From: an uncultured Pelagibacteraceae bacterium
Lineage (GTDB): Bacteria > Pseudomonadota > Alphaproteobacteria > Pelagibacterales > Pelagibacteraceae
Direction: 5' to 3'
DNA length: 64,000 nt
NCBI GenBank assembly: GCA_902568235.1
Contig: CACFPS010000005.1
Coordinates: 1 to 64,000, forward strand
The notes under the pieces are model-generated. The model searched no databases. It had not been told where the DNA came from and saw only the letters and a list, made by a program, of their open reading frames with translations. This document shows, in pieces, positions 1 to 7,156 of the stretch; within the stretch, counting starts at the first letter, position 1; every line of letters begins with the position of its first letter. Position numbers and translations under genes: made by a program.

Positions 1-348
1 TTACTAGATTTAGTTCCGGAAAATTTGTATCAAAAATTGAGCAAAGTTGATTTAAACAAAGAAATTAAGGAAAAAGATAATTCTTATGATGCAGTAATGT
101 GCGTAGGCACATTTACTTTTGGACATGTAAAACCACCAGCATTAGATGAATTTGTTAGAATTACAAAAAATAAAGGCCTAATTTGTTTTACAATAAATGA
201 AGGAATTTATGAAGAATATGGTTTTGATAAAAAAATAGAACATTTAAACAATAATAAAACATGGAAAGAAATAGAATTTTTTAAGTCAAACTATATTGCA
301 AGCAAAGATGTTAATGCTTGGCTTGGTCTATATGAAGTTACTAAATAA
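1..348 (+). CDS. Class I SAM-dependent methyltransferase, C-terminal part (cut by window edge)
   Basis: The frame is open from base 1, so the N-terminus and the SAM-binding glycine loop lie outside the window; 115 residues are visible. The stretch SYDAVMCVGTFTFGHV followed by ALDEFVRITKNKGLICFTIN looks like the post-motif region of a class I methyltransferase (acidic D-A-V-x-C strand, then a helix and a KxGG-like turn before a beta strand). The substrate cannot be told. Its TAA shares its last A with the ATG of the Rieske gene, so the two are probably co-transcribed. The TTG at 25 is not a credible start because the frame continues upstream. Confidence 0.6.
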   Translation, partial: LLDLVPENLYQKLSKVDLNKEIKEKDNSYDAVMCVGTFTFGHVKPPALDEFVRITKNKGLICFTINEGIYEEYGFDKKIEHLNNNKTWKEIEFFKSNYIASKDVNAWLGLYEVTK

Positions 349-1523
349 TGTCCGAAATTTATAATATCATTGATAAGAAAAAATTAGATGTTGTATCTAG
401 ACCAATCGAAAAATCTCACGGGCTTCCAAATGAGTGTTACACAAGTCAAGAATATACAAATCTAGAAAGAAAAAAATTATTTGAAGAAAAATGGGCAGTC
501 ATAGGCGTTGCAAGTTCGTTGCCGAACAAAGGCGATGCAAAACCATTTGATTTACTTGGAATTCCAATAATGATTTTAAGAGATAAACAAAATCAAATTA
601 GAGTTTTTCACAATGTTTGTAGCCACAGAGGATATAAAATTTTACAGGAAAAATGTAAAATTAAAAATTTTATTAGATGCCCCTATCATTCTTGGTCTTA
701 CGATACTACGGGAAAATTAGTTGCAACACCTCATTTAGGTGGCATGAACAAGCACAGCGCTAAAAAATTTGACAAATCAAAAAGCGGATTAAAAGAAATT
801 AAATCTTACGTATGGCTTGACATGATTTTTGTAAATATCAGTGAAAATGAAATGTCATTTGAAGATTATATAAAACCCTTAAGTGATAGATGGGAAAAAT
901 TTTGGCCAATTAAAGATAGAGAGTTGATAGTATATTCAAATGATTTCGGATATTTTAATTTAAATGCAAATTGCAATTGGAAATTTGCAATAGAAAATTA
1001 TTGTGAAAGTTATCATTTACCATGGGTTCATCCAGGTTTAAATTCTTACTCAAAAATTGATGATCATTATCATATTCAAGGTTTACCCAATCGCTTCGCA
1101 GGCCAAGGAACCAAAGTTTATAATCCAAAATTTAAAGAAAAAGAAAAGTTTCCTAATTTTCCAAATTGGCCTAAAAACAAATTGAATATTGCTGAATATG
1201 TTGCTCTTTTTCCTAATGTTATGTTGGGAATACATAAAGATCATTTTTATACTTATTGGCTTGAACCAATTGATTATAAATATACCAAAGAACACATGGA
1301 AATTTATTATGTAGGAGAAAAAGCAGCTAAATCAAAAAAATTTAAATCCCTAAGAAAAAAAAATTTTAAGTTGTGGAAAGAAATTCAAACAGAAGATTTA
1401 AATATAATTGAAGGAATGCAAGAAGGAAGAAAATCTCCTTCATATAATGGTGGAAATTTTTCTCCAATTATGGATAATCCAACACACCATTTTCATAAAT
1501 GGGTAGCAAAAAATTTAGTTTAA
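348..1523 (+). CDS. Rieske-type ring-hydroxylating / demethylating oxygenase, alpha subunit
   Basis: A 391-residue protein with the two-domain layout of Rieske non-haem iron oxygenases. The N-terminal Rieske [2Fe-2S] site is C91-x-H93 (CSHRG) and C111-x2-H114 (CPYH). The catalytic domain has ENYCESYHLPWVHPG, giving the iron-ligand histidines H223 and H228; a later acidic ligand is probably in QTEDLNIIEG. Members hydroxylate aromatics or demethylate quaternary amines such as glycine betaine, stachydrine or carnitine. No dedicated reductase is adjacent, so the electron donor is unknown. The setting (methyltransferase upstream, DMSP-lyase-like gene downstream) suggests a methylated osmolyte as substrate, but that is inference. 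Confidence 0.85.
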   Translation: MSEIYNIIDKKKLDVVSRPIEKSHGLPNECYTSQEYTNLERKKLFEEKWAVIGVASSLPNKGDAKPFDLLGIPIMILRDKQNQIRVFHNVCSHRGYKILQEKCKIKNFIRCPYHSWSYDTTGKLVATPHLGGMNKHSAKKFDKSKSGLKEIKSYVWLDMIFVNISENEMSFEDYIKPLSDRWEKFWPIKDRELIVYSNDFGYFNLNANCNWKFAIENYCESYHLPWVHPGLNSYSKIDDHYHIQGLPNRFAGQGTKVYNPKFKEKEKFPNFPNWPKNKLNIAEYVALFPNVMLGIHKDHFYTYWLEPIDYKYTKEHMEIYYVGEKAAKSKKFKSLRKKNFKLWKEIQTEDLNIIEGMQEGRKSPSYNGGNFSPIMDNPTHHFHKWVAKNLV

Positions 1524-1525
1524 AT

Positions 1526-1966
1526 ATGTACAGACCATTACCAAAAGAACTGACAATAAAAAACTCACCAATAGAAGGATTGGGTTTATTTGCAACTGAA
1601 AATATAAATGCTAATTCTTTTATAGGCGTAACACATATAAGAGATGAGCAATTTGAAAATAAATATATTAGAACTCCTCTAGGAGGCTTTTATAACCATT
1701 CAAACGATCCTACAGTTATGAGGATGGTTTCAAATATTTTGCCTACGTTAAAATTTGGTGATCCGATTGATACAAAGGCTAAAGCAAAAAGATTTGATGA
1801 AAATGATACTAATAGAGAAAATATGTATTATAATTTAAGCGAAAAACCAGATGCTAAATATATGTTTATGGTATCAATCAAAGAGATTAAGTCAGGAGAA
1901 GAACTTACGGCCAATTATAATCTTTACACTTATCCAAAAACTGGCGTTGGTATTCAGATGCTTTAA
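1526..1966 (+). CDS. SET-domain protein (lysine methyltransferase-like)
   Basis: About 146 residues, nearly all SET domain. It begins with the opening PIEGLGLFAT (usual G-x-G-hydrophobic-F/Y-A), has the GGFYNHSNDP segment that matches the N-H-S SAM-binding motif, and ends with SGEELTANYNLY, matching the G-E-E-L-x-x-x-Y catalytic tail. I place the start at the ATG at 1526, two bases after the preceding stop; an ATG at 1499 would give nine more residues but overlap the oxygenase by 25 bases. Free-standing bacterial SET proteins usually have unknown substrates. Lying between an oxygenase and a DddP-like enzyme, it may modify a neighbour's product, but nothing in the sequence proves this. Confidence 0.75.
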   Translation: MYRPLPKELTIKNSPIEGLGLFATENINANSFIGVTHIRDEQFENKYIRTPLGGFYNHSNDPTVMRMVSNILPTLKFGDPIDTKAKAKRFDENDTNRENMYYNLSEKPDAKYMFMVSIKEIKSGEELTANYNLYTYPKTGVGIQML

Positions 1967-1970
1967 TTGA

Positions 1971-3206
1971 ATGAAGTTTAATAGAAGAATAATTCCTGAA
2001 AAAAAATCTAACCAAAATTTTATTACAAAAAAAAGATTTAAAGAAGATGAAATAGATTTTAACAAACTAAGATCTTATAGACTGGATAGAGTAAAAAAAG
2101 AATTAGTAAAAAATAATCTTGAAGCTTGTATGCTATTTGATCCAGTAAATATTAGATATGCTTTAGATACAGTTAATATGAGCGTCTACAATATGCATAA
2201 TTTAACAAGATATTGTTTTGTCCCAGTAAACGGTCCAGTGATACTTTATGAATATTTTAACTGCGAAAAACTTTCGGAACATTTAAATTTAATTGACGAG
2301 ATAAGACCTTCTATTACATGGGATTATTTTAGCAACGGTGACCAGGCAAGCGCTCAATTGAAAAAATGGATTAATGAAGTAATTGATTTATCAAATTCTT
2401 ATTTTAAAAGTAAAAAAATTGCTATCGATGTTATAAACGGTCCTGCTACATCTTCGTTAAATAATATTGGAATTGAAGTAGTTGATGCAAAATTAATTTT
2501 AGAGCAAGCTAGAGTCATTAAGTCACCAGAAGAATTAAAATGCATGAAAGCAGCCATCGATGTTGCAGAAATTGGCATTAGTAAAATGCGAGATGAATTA
2601 AAAGCTGGTATGACAGAAGATGAACTATGGTCTATTTTGCACAAAACAAATATTGAACATGGTGGAGAATGGATTGAATGTAGAATTTTGTCATCAGGAG
2701 AAAGGACTAATCCATGGATGCAAGAGAGCAGTAATAAAATAATTCAAAAAGGTGAAATTGTATCTTTTGATACTGATATGGTTGGTCCTTATGGATACTG
2801 TGCAGATATATCTAGAACTTATGTTGAGGGAAACAAGTTTAGCGAAAATCAAAAAAAATTATATTTAATGGCAGTTGAACAAATAAATTACAATTCAAGA
2901 TTAATAAAACCTGGGATGTCTTTTAAAGAATTTACAGAAAAATCATGGGTTTTACCTAAGGAATATTATGGTAATAGATATTCCGTTATGGTCCATGGAA
3001 TAGGATTATGTGATGAGTGGCCCGCTATTAGATATCCTACAGATGGAGGAGAAAGAAGCGGTATATTTGAAAAAAATATGACAATTACTGTTGAGAGTTA
3101 TATTGGAAAAGTAGGAGGCAAAGAGGGCGTTAAGTTAGAGCAACAATATTTAGTGGGACAAAATAGTCTTGAACTTATGTCTCATCATCCTTTAGAAGAT
3201 ATTTAA
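1971..3206 (+). CDS. dddP: DddP-type DMSP lyase (M24 peptidase fold)
   Basis: A 411-residue protein of the M24 (pita-bread) fold. Visible metal ligands are D267 and D269 (in SFDTDMVGPYG), D279 (CADISRTY), H342 (VMVHGIGLCDEW), E375 and E390. The spacings D-x-D, +10 to the next Asp, a Tyr five residues before the His (Y337), and an Asp six residues after it (D348) match the pattern I recall for DddP (D295, D297, D307, Y366, H371, D377 and E421 fifteen residues after E406); one interval differs by two residues. DddP cleaves dimethylsulfoniopropionate to DMS and acrylate. An ordinary Xaa-Pro dipeptidase is the main alternative. acuI, which handles the acrylate product as its CoA ester, lies at 14.5 kb. 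It sits four bases after the SET gene and its stop overlaps the next start. Confidence 0.75.
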   Translation: MKFNRRIIPEKKSNQNFITKKRFKEDEIDFNKLRSYRLDRVKKELVKNNLEACMLFDPVNIRYALDTVNMSVYNMHNLTRYCFVPVNGPVILYEYFNCEKLSEHLNLIDEIRPSITWDYFSNGDQASAQLKKWINEVIDLSNSYFKSKKIAIDVINGPATSSLNNIGIEVVDAKLILEQARVIKSPEELKCMKAAIDVAEIGISKMRDELKAGMTEDELWSILHKTNIEHGGEWIECRILSSGERTNPWMQESSNKIIQKGEIVSFDTDMVGPYGYCADISRTYVEGNKFSENQKKLYLMAVEQINYNSRLIKPGMSFKEFTEKSWVLPKEYYGNRYSVMVHGIGLCDEWPAIRYPTDGGERSGIFEKNMTITVESYIGKVGGKEGVKLEQQYLVGQNSLELMSHHPLEDI

Positions 3207-3614
3207 TGAAAATAATTTTAGTTATGGGTTTACCAGGGGGCCGGCAAAACAACCCTTGCTAATGAATTAGCACCAAAGCTTGATGCAAAAAGATTAAATG
3301 CTGACGAAGTAAGAAAAGCAGCAAACGACTGGGATTTTTCTGAAGAGGGAAGAATAAGACAAGCAAAAAGAATGGCTGAAAATGCAATAAAACTAAAAAA
3401 TGAAGGAAATTATGTTGTTGCGGATTTTATATGTCCTACTCCTGAAGCGAGAAACTTATTTCCTTCCGATATTATAATTTGGGTAGATACGATTAAACAA
3501 GGAAGGTTCGATGATACAAATCAAATGTTTGTAAAACCAGAAAAATATGATTTTCATGTAACAACCCAAGATGCTAAACTTTGGGCATCAAAAATAATAA
3601 AGGAGATAGAATAA
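3206..3614 (+). pseudogene. Adenylylsulfate (APS) kinase-like P-loop protein, frameshifted in a G run
   Basis: Translation from the ATG at 3206 (overlapping the dddP stop by one base) gives MKIILVMGLPGG and then runs out of frame. Removing one G from the five-G run at 3236-3240 restores a complete P-loop, GLPGAGKTTLANELA, and an open frame to 3614. The restored protein of about 135 residues has the CysC-like segments LNADEVRK, NDWDFSEEGRIRQAKRM, VADFICPTPEAR and IWVDTIKQGRFDDTN. It is shorter than ordinary APS kinases and resembles the short CysC-like proteins found in phages and surface-sugar loci. Whether the extra G is real or an assembly error cannot be settled here. The nucleotidyltransferase after it overlaps by one base. 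Confidence 0.75.
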
Positions 3615-3988
3615 TGTCTTACCAATGGGACAATAAGAAGCCAACAGCACAAATGCTTGGTAGATGGCAACCATTTCATGATGGTCATTACACATTGTTT
3701 AAAGAAATTATAAAAAAAACAGGTCAAGTTTGTATTCAAATTAGAGATGTACAAGGAGTAGATGATAATCCATTTGATTTTGAAACGGTTAAAAAAAATA
3801 TAGAAGAAAAATTAAATCCTGAGTTCGAAGGTAGATTTAAAATTATGATGGTGCCAAATATAACAAATATTTGTTATGGCAGAGGCGTTGGTTATAAAAT
3901 TGAAGAAATAGTTTTACCTGAAGAAATACAAAAAATTTCTGCTACAAAAATAAGAGCAAAAATGAGAGAAGAAGGTAAGTTAAAATAA
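3614..3988 (+). CDS. Cytidylyl/adenylyltransferase-like nucleotidyltransferase
   Basis: A 124-residue protein with the nucleotidyltransferase (HIGH) fold. GRWQPFHDGHYTLF carries the H-x-G-H motif and KISATKIRAKM matches the I-S-x-T-x-I-R motif near the C-terminus. The ATG at 3614 is chosen because it overlaps the preceding stop and follows AAAGGAG; an upstream TTG would give a longer N-terminus without support. Relatives include NMN adenylyltransferase, PPAT and CTP-dependent sugar/alcohol-phosphate cytidylyltransferases, so the substrate is open. Pairing with the CysC-like gene suggests a two-step activation of a small molecule (nucleotidyl transfer plus phosphorylation); this is inference. 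Confidence 0.75.
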   Translation: MSYQWDNKKPTAQMLGRWQPFHDGHYTLFKEIIKKTGQVCIQIRDVQGVDDNPFDFETVKKNIEEKLNPEFEGRFKIMMVPNITNICYGRGVGYKIEEIVLPEEIQKISATKIRAKMREEGKLK

Positions 3989-4006
3989 AATTTAGCTCAA
4001 TTTATT

Positions 4007-4780
4007 ATGAATGTAATTGTAAAAAATTTAGGAGAGGGAATTAAAAATATAATTATCAATGATGCTAAAACATACAATTCATTATCATTTAAAACTTTGA
4101 ATGAATTATTGAAAGTATTTAAAAGAATTGATAAAGACAAAAACACAAAAGTTATAATTCTCGAAGGATCAGGCAAAGGTTTTAGCGCTGGTCATAATTT
4201 AAAAGAAATAAGAGGCTATAAAAATAGATCTAATCATTTAAAATTATTTAATTTATGTTCAAAATTGATGTTGCAAATTGTAGAAGGAAGAAAACCAGTA
4301 ATAGCAAAAGTTCATGGGGCAGCCTATGCCGCAGGATGTCAATTGGCAGCAAGTTGTGATCTAGCATATAGTACTAAAGATGCTTCATTTGCTACACCAG
4401 GAGTTAATATTGGTTTGTTTTGCAGCACTCCTATGGTTGCTGTTAGCAGAAAAATTAACAGAAAAATTATGATGAAAATGCTTTTAACTGGCGAACCAAT
4501 TAAAGCTAGTTATGCAAAAGAAATTGGATTAATTAATGATTGTTTTTCAAAAGCAAAATTAAACAATGAAGTGCTAAAGATGGCAAAAAAAATTGCTTCA
4601 AAATCTAATCTAACAATTAAAATTGGAAAGCAGGCATTTTATAAACAATTAGAAATGCCATTAAGAGATGCATATAATTTTACAAGTAAAATGATGACTT
4701 TGAATATGATGTCTTATGATGCAAAAGAAGGAATTTCAGCATTTTTTGAAAAAAGAAAACCAAAGTGGAAAAATAAATAA
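4007..4780 (+). CDS. Enoyl-CoA hydratase/isomerase (crotonase) family, ECHDC3-like
   Basis: A 257-residue crotonase-fold protein. GKGFSAGHNLKEI and KVHGAAYAAGCQLAASCDLA form the two oxyanion-hole segments, and SFATPGVNIGLFCSTP is characteristic of the ECHDC3-like branch. Crotonases hydrate, isomerise or hydrolyse CoA thioesters. Because the operon includes a DddP-like DMSP lyase, hydration of acryloyl-CoA is a tempting role, but the sequence does not show this specificity. It starts 18 bases after the nucleotidyltransferase and overlaps the next gene's ATG by one base. Confidence 0.85.
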   Translation: MNVIVKNLGEGIKNIIINDAKTYNSLSFKTLNELLKVFKRIDKDKNTKVIILEGSGKGFSAGHNLKEIRGYKNRSNHLKLFNLCSKLMLQIVEGRKPVIAKVHGAAYAAGCQLAASCDLAYSTKDASFATPGVNIGLFCSTPMVAVSRKINRKIMMKMLLTGEPIKASYAKEIGLINDCFSKAKLNNEVLKMAKKIASKSNLTIKIGKQAFYKQLEMPLRDAYNFTSKMMTLNMMSYDAKEGISAFFEKRKPKWKNK

Positions 4781-5247
4781 TGACCGATAATGAAATAAAA
4801 AATATTTTAAAAAATTCTAAAACAATCGCAATGATCGGTGTCAGTTCTGAAAAAAAAGGAGAAGACCGAAAAAATCTAAAACGAAAACCTGCAAATGTTG
4901 TTATGAAATATATGCAAAATTTTGGCTACAAAGTTTATCCAATCAATCCATTTGCAGAAGGAGAAATAATAAACGGAGAGAAAGTTCTTGGTAGTTTAGA
5001 TAATATTTTAGAAAAAATAGATATAGTTGATGTATTTCGTCCATCAAAAGAAACACCTGGCATAGCGAAAGAAGCGGCTAATAAAAAAAGCAATATTCTT
5101 TGGCTGCAGTATGGAATTGAAAATGAGGAAGCCGAAAAAATAGCAAAAGATGCCAATATGAATTACATTTCAAATAAATGTATAAAACAAGAATACCAAA
5201 GGTTATTTTTAAAATCTAATCCTGTGTTTCCAGTTTTAAAAAATTAA
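4780..5247 (+). CDS. CoA-binding domain protein (YccU-like)
   Basis: A 155-residue protein made of a single Rossmann-like CoA-binding domain (CoA_binding_2). The start KTIAMIGVSSEKKGEDRK, the turn YKVYPINPFAEGE, and VDVFRPSKETPGIAKEA followed by ILWLQYGIENEEA are typical of the YccU group, whose members resemble the alpha subunit of succinyl-CoA synthetase but lack the ligase domain. The usual NxxCxxxE end is visible as SNKCIKQEYQRL. Function in the family is not established; it probably binds CoA. The ATG overlaps the crotonase stop and its own stop overlaps the next ATG, so it is firmly inside the operon. Confidence 0.85.
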   Translation: MTDNEIKNILKNSKTIAMIGVSSEKKGEDRKNLKRKPANVVMKYMQNFGYKVYPINPFAEGEIINGEKVLGSLDNILEKIDIVDVFRPSKETPGIAKEAANKKSNILWLQYGIENEEAEKIAKDANMNYISNKCIKQEYQRLFLKSNPVFPVLKN

Positions 5248-5660
5248 TGAATATTATAAATTTTACACCAATATCTGCTTTTGTTGGAGGGTCTTTAATT
5301 GGATTTGCGGCATTTTTATTTTTTGCCTTCAATGGAAGAATGGCAGGCGTAAGCTCTATTGCATCTCGTAGTATTATTAATAATAAAAATAGATTTGATA
5401 ATATATTATTTTTATTTGGATTAATTATTGGACCAATCATTTATTCATTTTCAGGCAAAGAAATAGTAAGTGTTTTGACAAATTCTATACCCTTATTGAT
5501 AATTGGAGGTTTGTTAGTTGGGGTTGGAACAAAAATAGGAAGTGGTTGCACTAGTGGACACGGGGTATGCGGTATAAGCAGATTTTCTTTAAGATCGATC
5601 ATAGCAACAATTACTTTTATTATAACAGCAGTAATCACTGTTTTAATTTTTGGAATGTAA
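5247..5660 (+). CDS. YeeE/YedE-type sulfur transport protein, first half
   Basis: A 137-residue membrane protein with about four hydrophobic helices. It has the family signature GTKIGSGCTSGHGVCGISR, in which the G-C-T-S-G-H-G-x-C-G cysteine motif is thought from studies of YeeE (TsuA) to bind thiosulfate. Together with the next gene it forms a split version of the single-chain YeeE/YedE fold. The ATG overlaps the upstream stop by one base, as does the stop with the next ATG, consistent with two subunits made in equal amounts. Thiosulfate or another reduced sulfur species is the likely cargo, fitting the sulfur-rich gene content. Confidence 0.85.
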   Translation: MNIINFTPISAFVGGSLIGFAAFLFFAFNGRMAGVSSIASRSIINNKNRFDNILFLFGLIIGPIIYSFSGKEIVSVLTNSIPLLIIGGLLVGVGTKIGSGCTSGHGVCGISRFSLRSIIATITFIITAVITVLIFGM

Positions 5661-6073
5661 TGACAAAGTTATCTTCTCTAATATCAGGAATTATTTTTGG
5701 TTTAGGACTTACAATTTCAGGCATGGTTAATCCTCAAAAAGTTTTAGGATTTTTAAATATATTTGATGCTTGGGATCCTTCTCTTATGTTTGTAATGATT
5801 GGAGCTATTTTAATTTTTTCACCTCTTCATTTTATTTTTAAAAGAAAATCTAGACCTATATTTGCTGAGAATTTTATTGTTCCTGCAAACAAAAATATTA
5901 ATAAAAATTTAATTATAGGAGCTATAATGTTTGGAGCGGGTTGGGGTTTAACGGGTCTTTGTCCAGGACCTGCAATTTCAGCAATTTCTTTACTTAATAC
6001 AGATGTTTACTTGTTTGTTTTATTCATGTTTATTGGTTTTTATTTAGGCAATTTTATTCAAAGTAGGAAATAA
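5660..6073 (+). CDS. YeeE/YedE-type sulfur transport protein, second half (DUF6691-like)
   Basis: A 137-residue membrane protein with about four helices. ISGIIFGLGLTISGMVNP and AGWGLTGLCPGPAI are the two hallmark segments of the second half of split YeeE/YedE transporters; the L-C-P-G-P loop mirrors the G-C-T-S-G-H loop of the partner gene. I start it at the ATG at 5660, which overlaps the previous stop; a longer reading from upstream has no support. It probably pairs with the upstream protein as a two-subunit channel for thiosulfate or a related sulfur compound. Confidence 0.82.
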   Translation: MTKLSSLISGIIFGLGLTISGMVNPQKVLGFLNIFDAWDPSLMFVMIGAILIFSPLHFIFKRKSRPIFAENFIVPANKNINKNLIIGAIMFGAGWGLTGLCPGPAISAISLLNTDVYLFVLFMFIGFYLGNFIQSRK

Positions 6074-6078
6074 TTAAA

Positions 6079-6648
6079 ATGACAAAAGTTTTTATGGTTT
6101 ATAGTCATTATAACGATAAATCATTTAATGCTTCAATTAAAAATACTTTTATTAAAACCGCAAATGAAAAAGGACATATTGTAGATTGTGTAGATTTATA
6201 TAAAGAAAAATTTGATCCTGTTTTTTCTGGCGAAAAACCAGATGAAATTGTTTTAGATCATAGAAAAAGAATTGAGCAAGCTGATGTTATTGCATTAGTT
6301 GCTCCAATATGGAATTTTAGAATGCCTGCAATTATGGAAGGTTGGATAGATAAAGTTTTGGCACCACCCTGGGCATTTAAATTTAAAAAGATAATTGGAA
6401 ATTATGGTTACCCCGTAGGCTCCTTGTCAGAAAAAAAAGCAATCGTATTTTGTACTTACGGATCACCACAATTTGCAATTAGAACTTTTTTTTTAAACAT
6501 GCCAACTAAAAGACTACGAAGAGGAGTTTTTAATATTTGTGGAATAAAAAATGTTACTTATAAAAGATATTTTGCGGTACCTTTTGTTAGTGATAAAAAA
6601 AGAGAAAAATTTTTAGAAGATGTTAAAAAAACAGCAAATAATTTATAA
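6079..6648 (+). CDS. NAD(P)H-dependent FMN oxidoreductase (flavodoxin-like fold)
   Basis: A 189-residue protein of the flavodoxin_2 / NAD(P)H:quinone oxidoreductase group. VFMVYSHYNDKSFNASI forms the N-terminal phosphate-binding loop (S/T-x-N-x-S pattern), ADVIALVAPIWNFRMPAIME with WIDKVLAPPWAF is the typical flavin-binding P-x-x-W-x-x-P-A region, and a C-terminal TYGSPQ strand follows. Such enzymes reduce quinones or azo compounds with NAD(P)H and bind FMN or FAD. It lies five bases after the transporter pair, so it is probably co-transcribed; the next gene starts inside its 3' end. Confidence 0.8.
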   Translation: MTKVFMVYSHYNDKSFNASIKNTFIKTANEKGHIVDCVDLYKEKFDPVFSGEKPDEIVLDHRKRIEQADVIALVAPIWNFRMPAIMEGWIDKVLAPPWAFKFKKIIGNYGYPVGSLSEKKAIVFCTYGSPQFAIRTFFLNMPTKRLRRGVFNICGIKNVTYKRYFAVPFVSDKKREKFLEDVKKTANNL

Positions 6649-7105
6649 TTTTTTATTAAAATTTTTTTTAATTTTTTTATTATTATTAAAACCATCTTTA
6701 GCTGAAATACAAAAACCAAATACCGAAATAAAACCAGAGCAAGTTATCAAAATTCAATTATCTGCCTTAATGAAAAATGATAATCCTTACAAAGATAGAG
6801 GAATAATTCAAACATGGGAATTTGCACATCCCAATAATCAAAAAATTACAGGACCTCTCGAAAGATTTAAAAATATGATAAAAACTGACTCTTATTCGAT
6901 GCTTTTAAATCATTCAAACCATGAAATTTTAGAAATATTTATGTCTAATACAGTAGCCACATTTGAAGTCACTATATTGGACAAAGAGAAAAAGTATTAC
7001 AAATTTAAATGGCAAGTTGAAAAATATAAAAAAGAAGGGATGCTAAAGAATTGCTGGTTAACAACTGCAGTTTCCCAACCTATACCAGTAGGATCGTCCA
7101 TATAA
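6620..7105 (+). CDS. DUF4864-like exported protein
   Basis: A 161-residue protein with a signal-like N-terminus (about residues 10-30, ending near KPSLAEIQ), so probably periplasmic. The rest resembles DUF4864: IKIQLSALMKNDNPYKDRGI, TWEFAHPNNQKITGP, then FKNMIKTDSYSMLLNH. The C-terminal WQVEKYKKEG...NCWLTTAVS closes the domain. The family looks like a small cone (NTF2-like) fold of unknown function. The start overlaps the flavoprotein by 29 bases; a later start would lose the signal sequence, so I keep it. The 51 bases after the gene show no obvious signal. Confidence 0.65.
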   Translation: MLKKQQIIYNFLLKFFLIFLLLLKPSLAEIQKPNTEIKPEQVIKIQLSALMKNDNPYKDRGIIQTWEFAHPNNQKITGPLERFKNMIKTDSYSMLLNHSNHEILEIFMSNTVATFEVTILDKEKKYYKFKWQVEKYKKEGMLKNCWLTTAVSQPIPVGSSI

Positions 7106-7156
7106 CATGATAGAATTTTGTTTCGTTAGTTATAAAAATTTAGTAGAAATCCCAGA

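Noticed and set aside
3581..3613. Longer N-terminus for the nucleotidyltransferase from a TTG
   Set aside because: The ATG at 3614 overlaps the previous stop and has a good AAAGGAG in front; the extra residues fall in the upstream gene.
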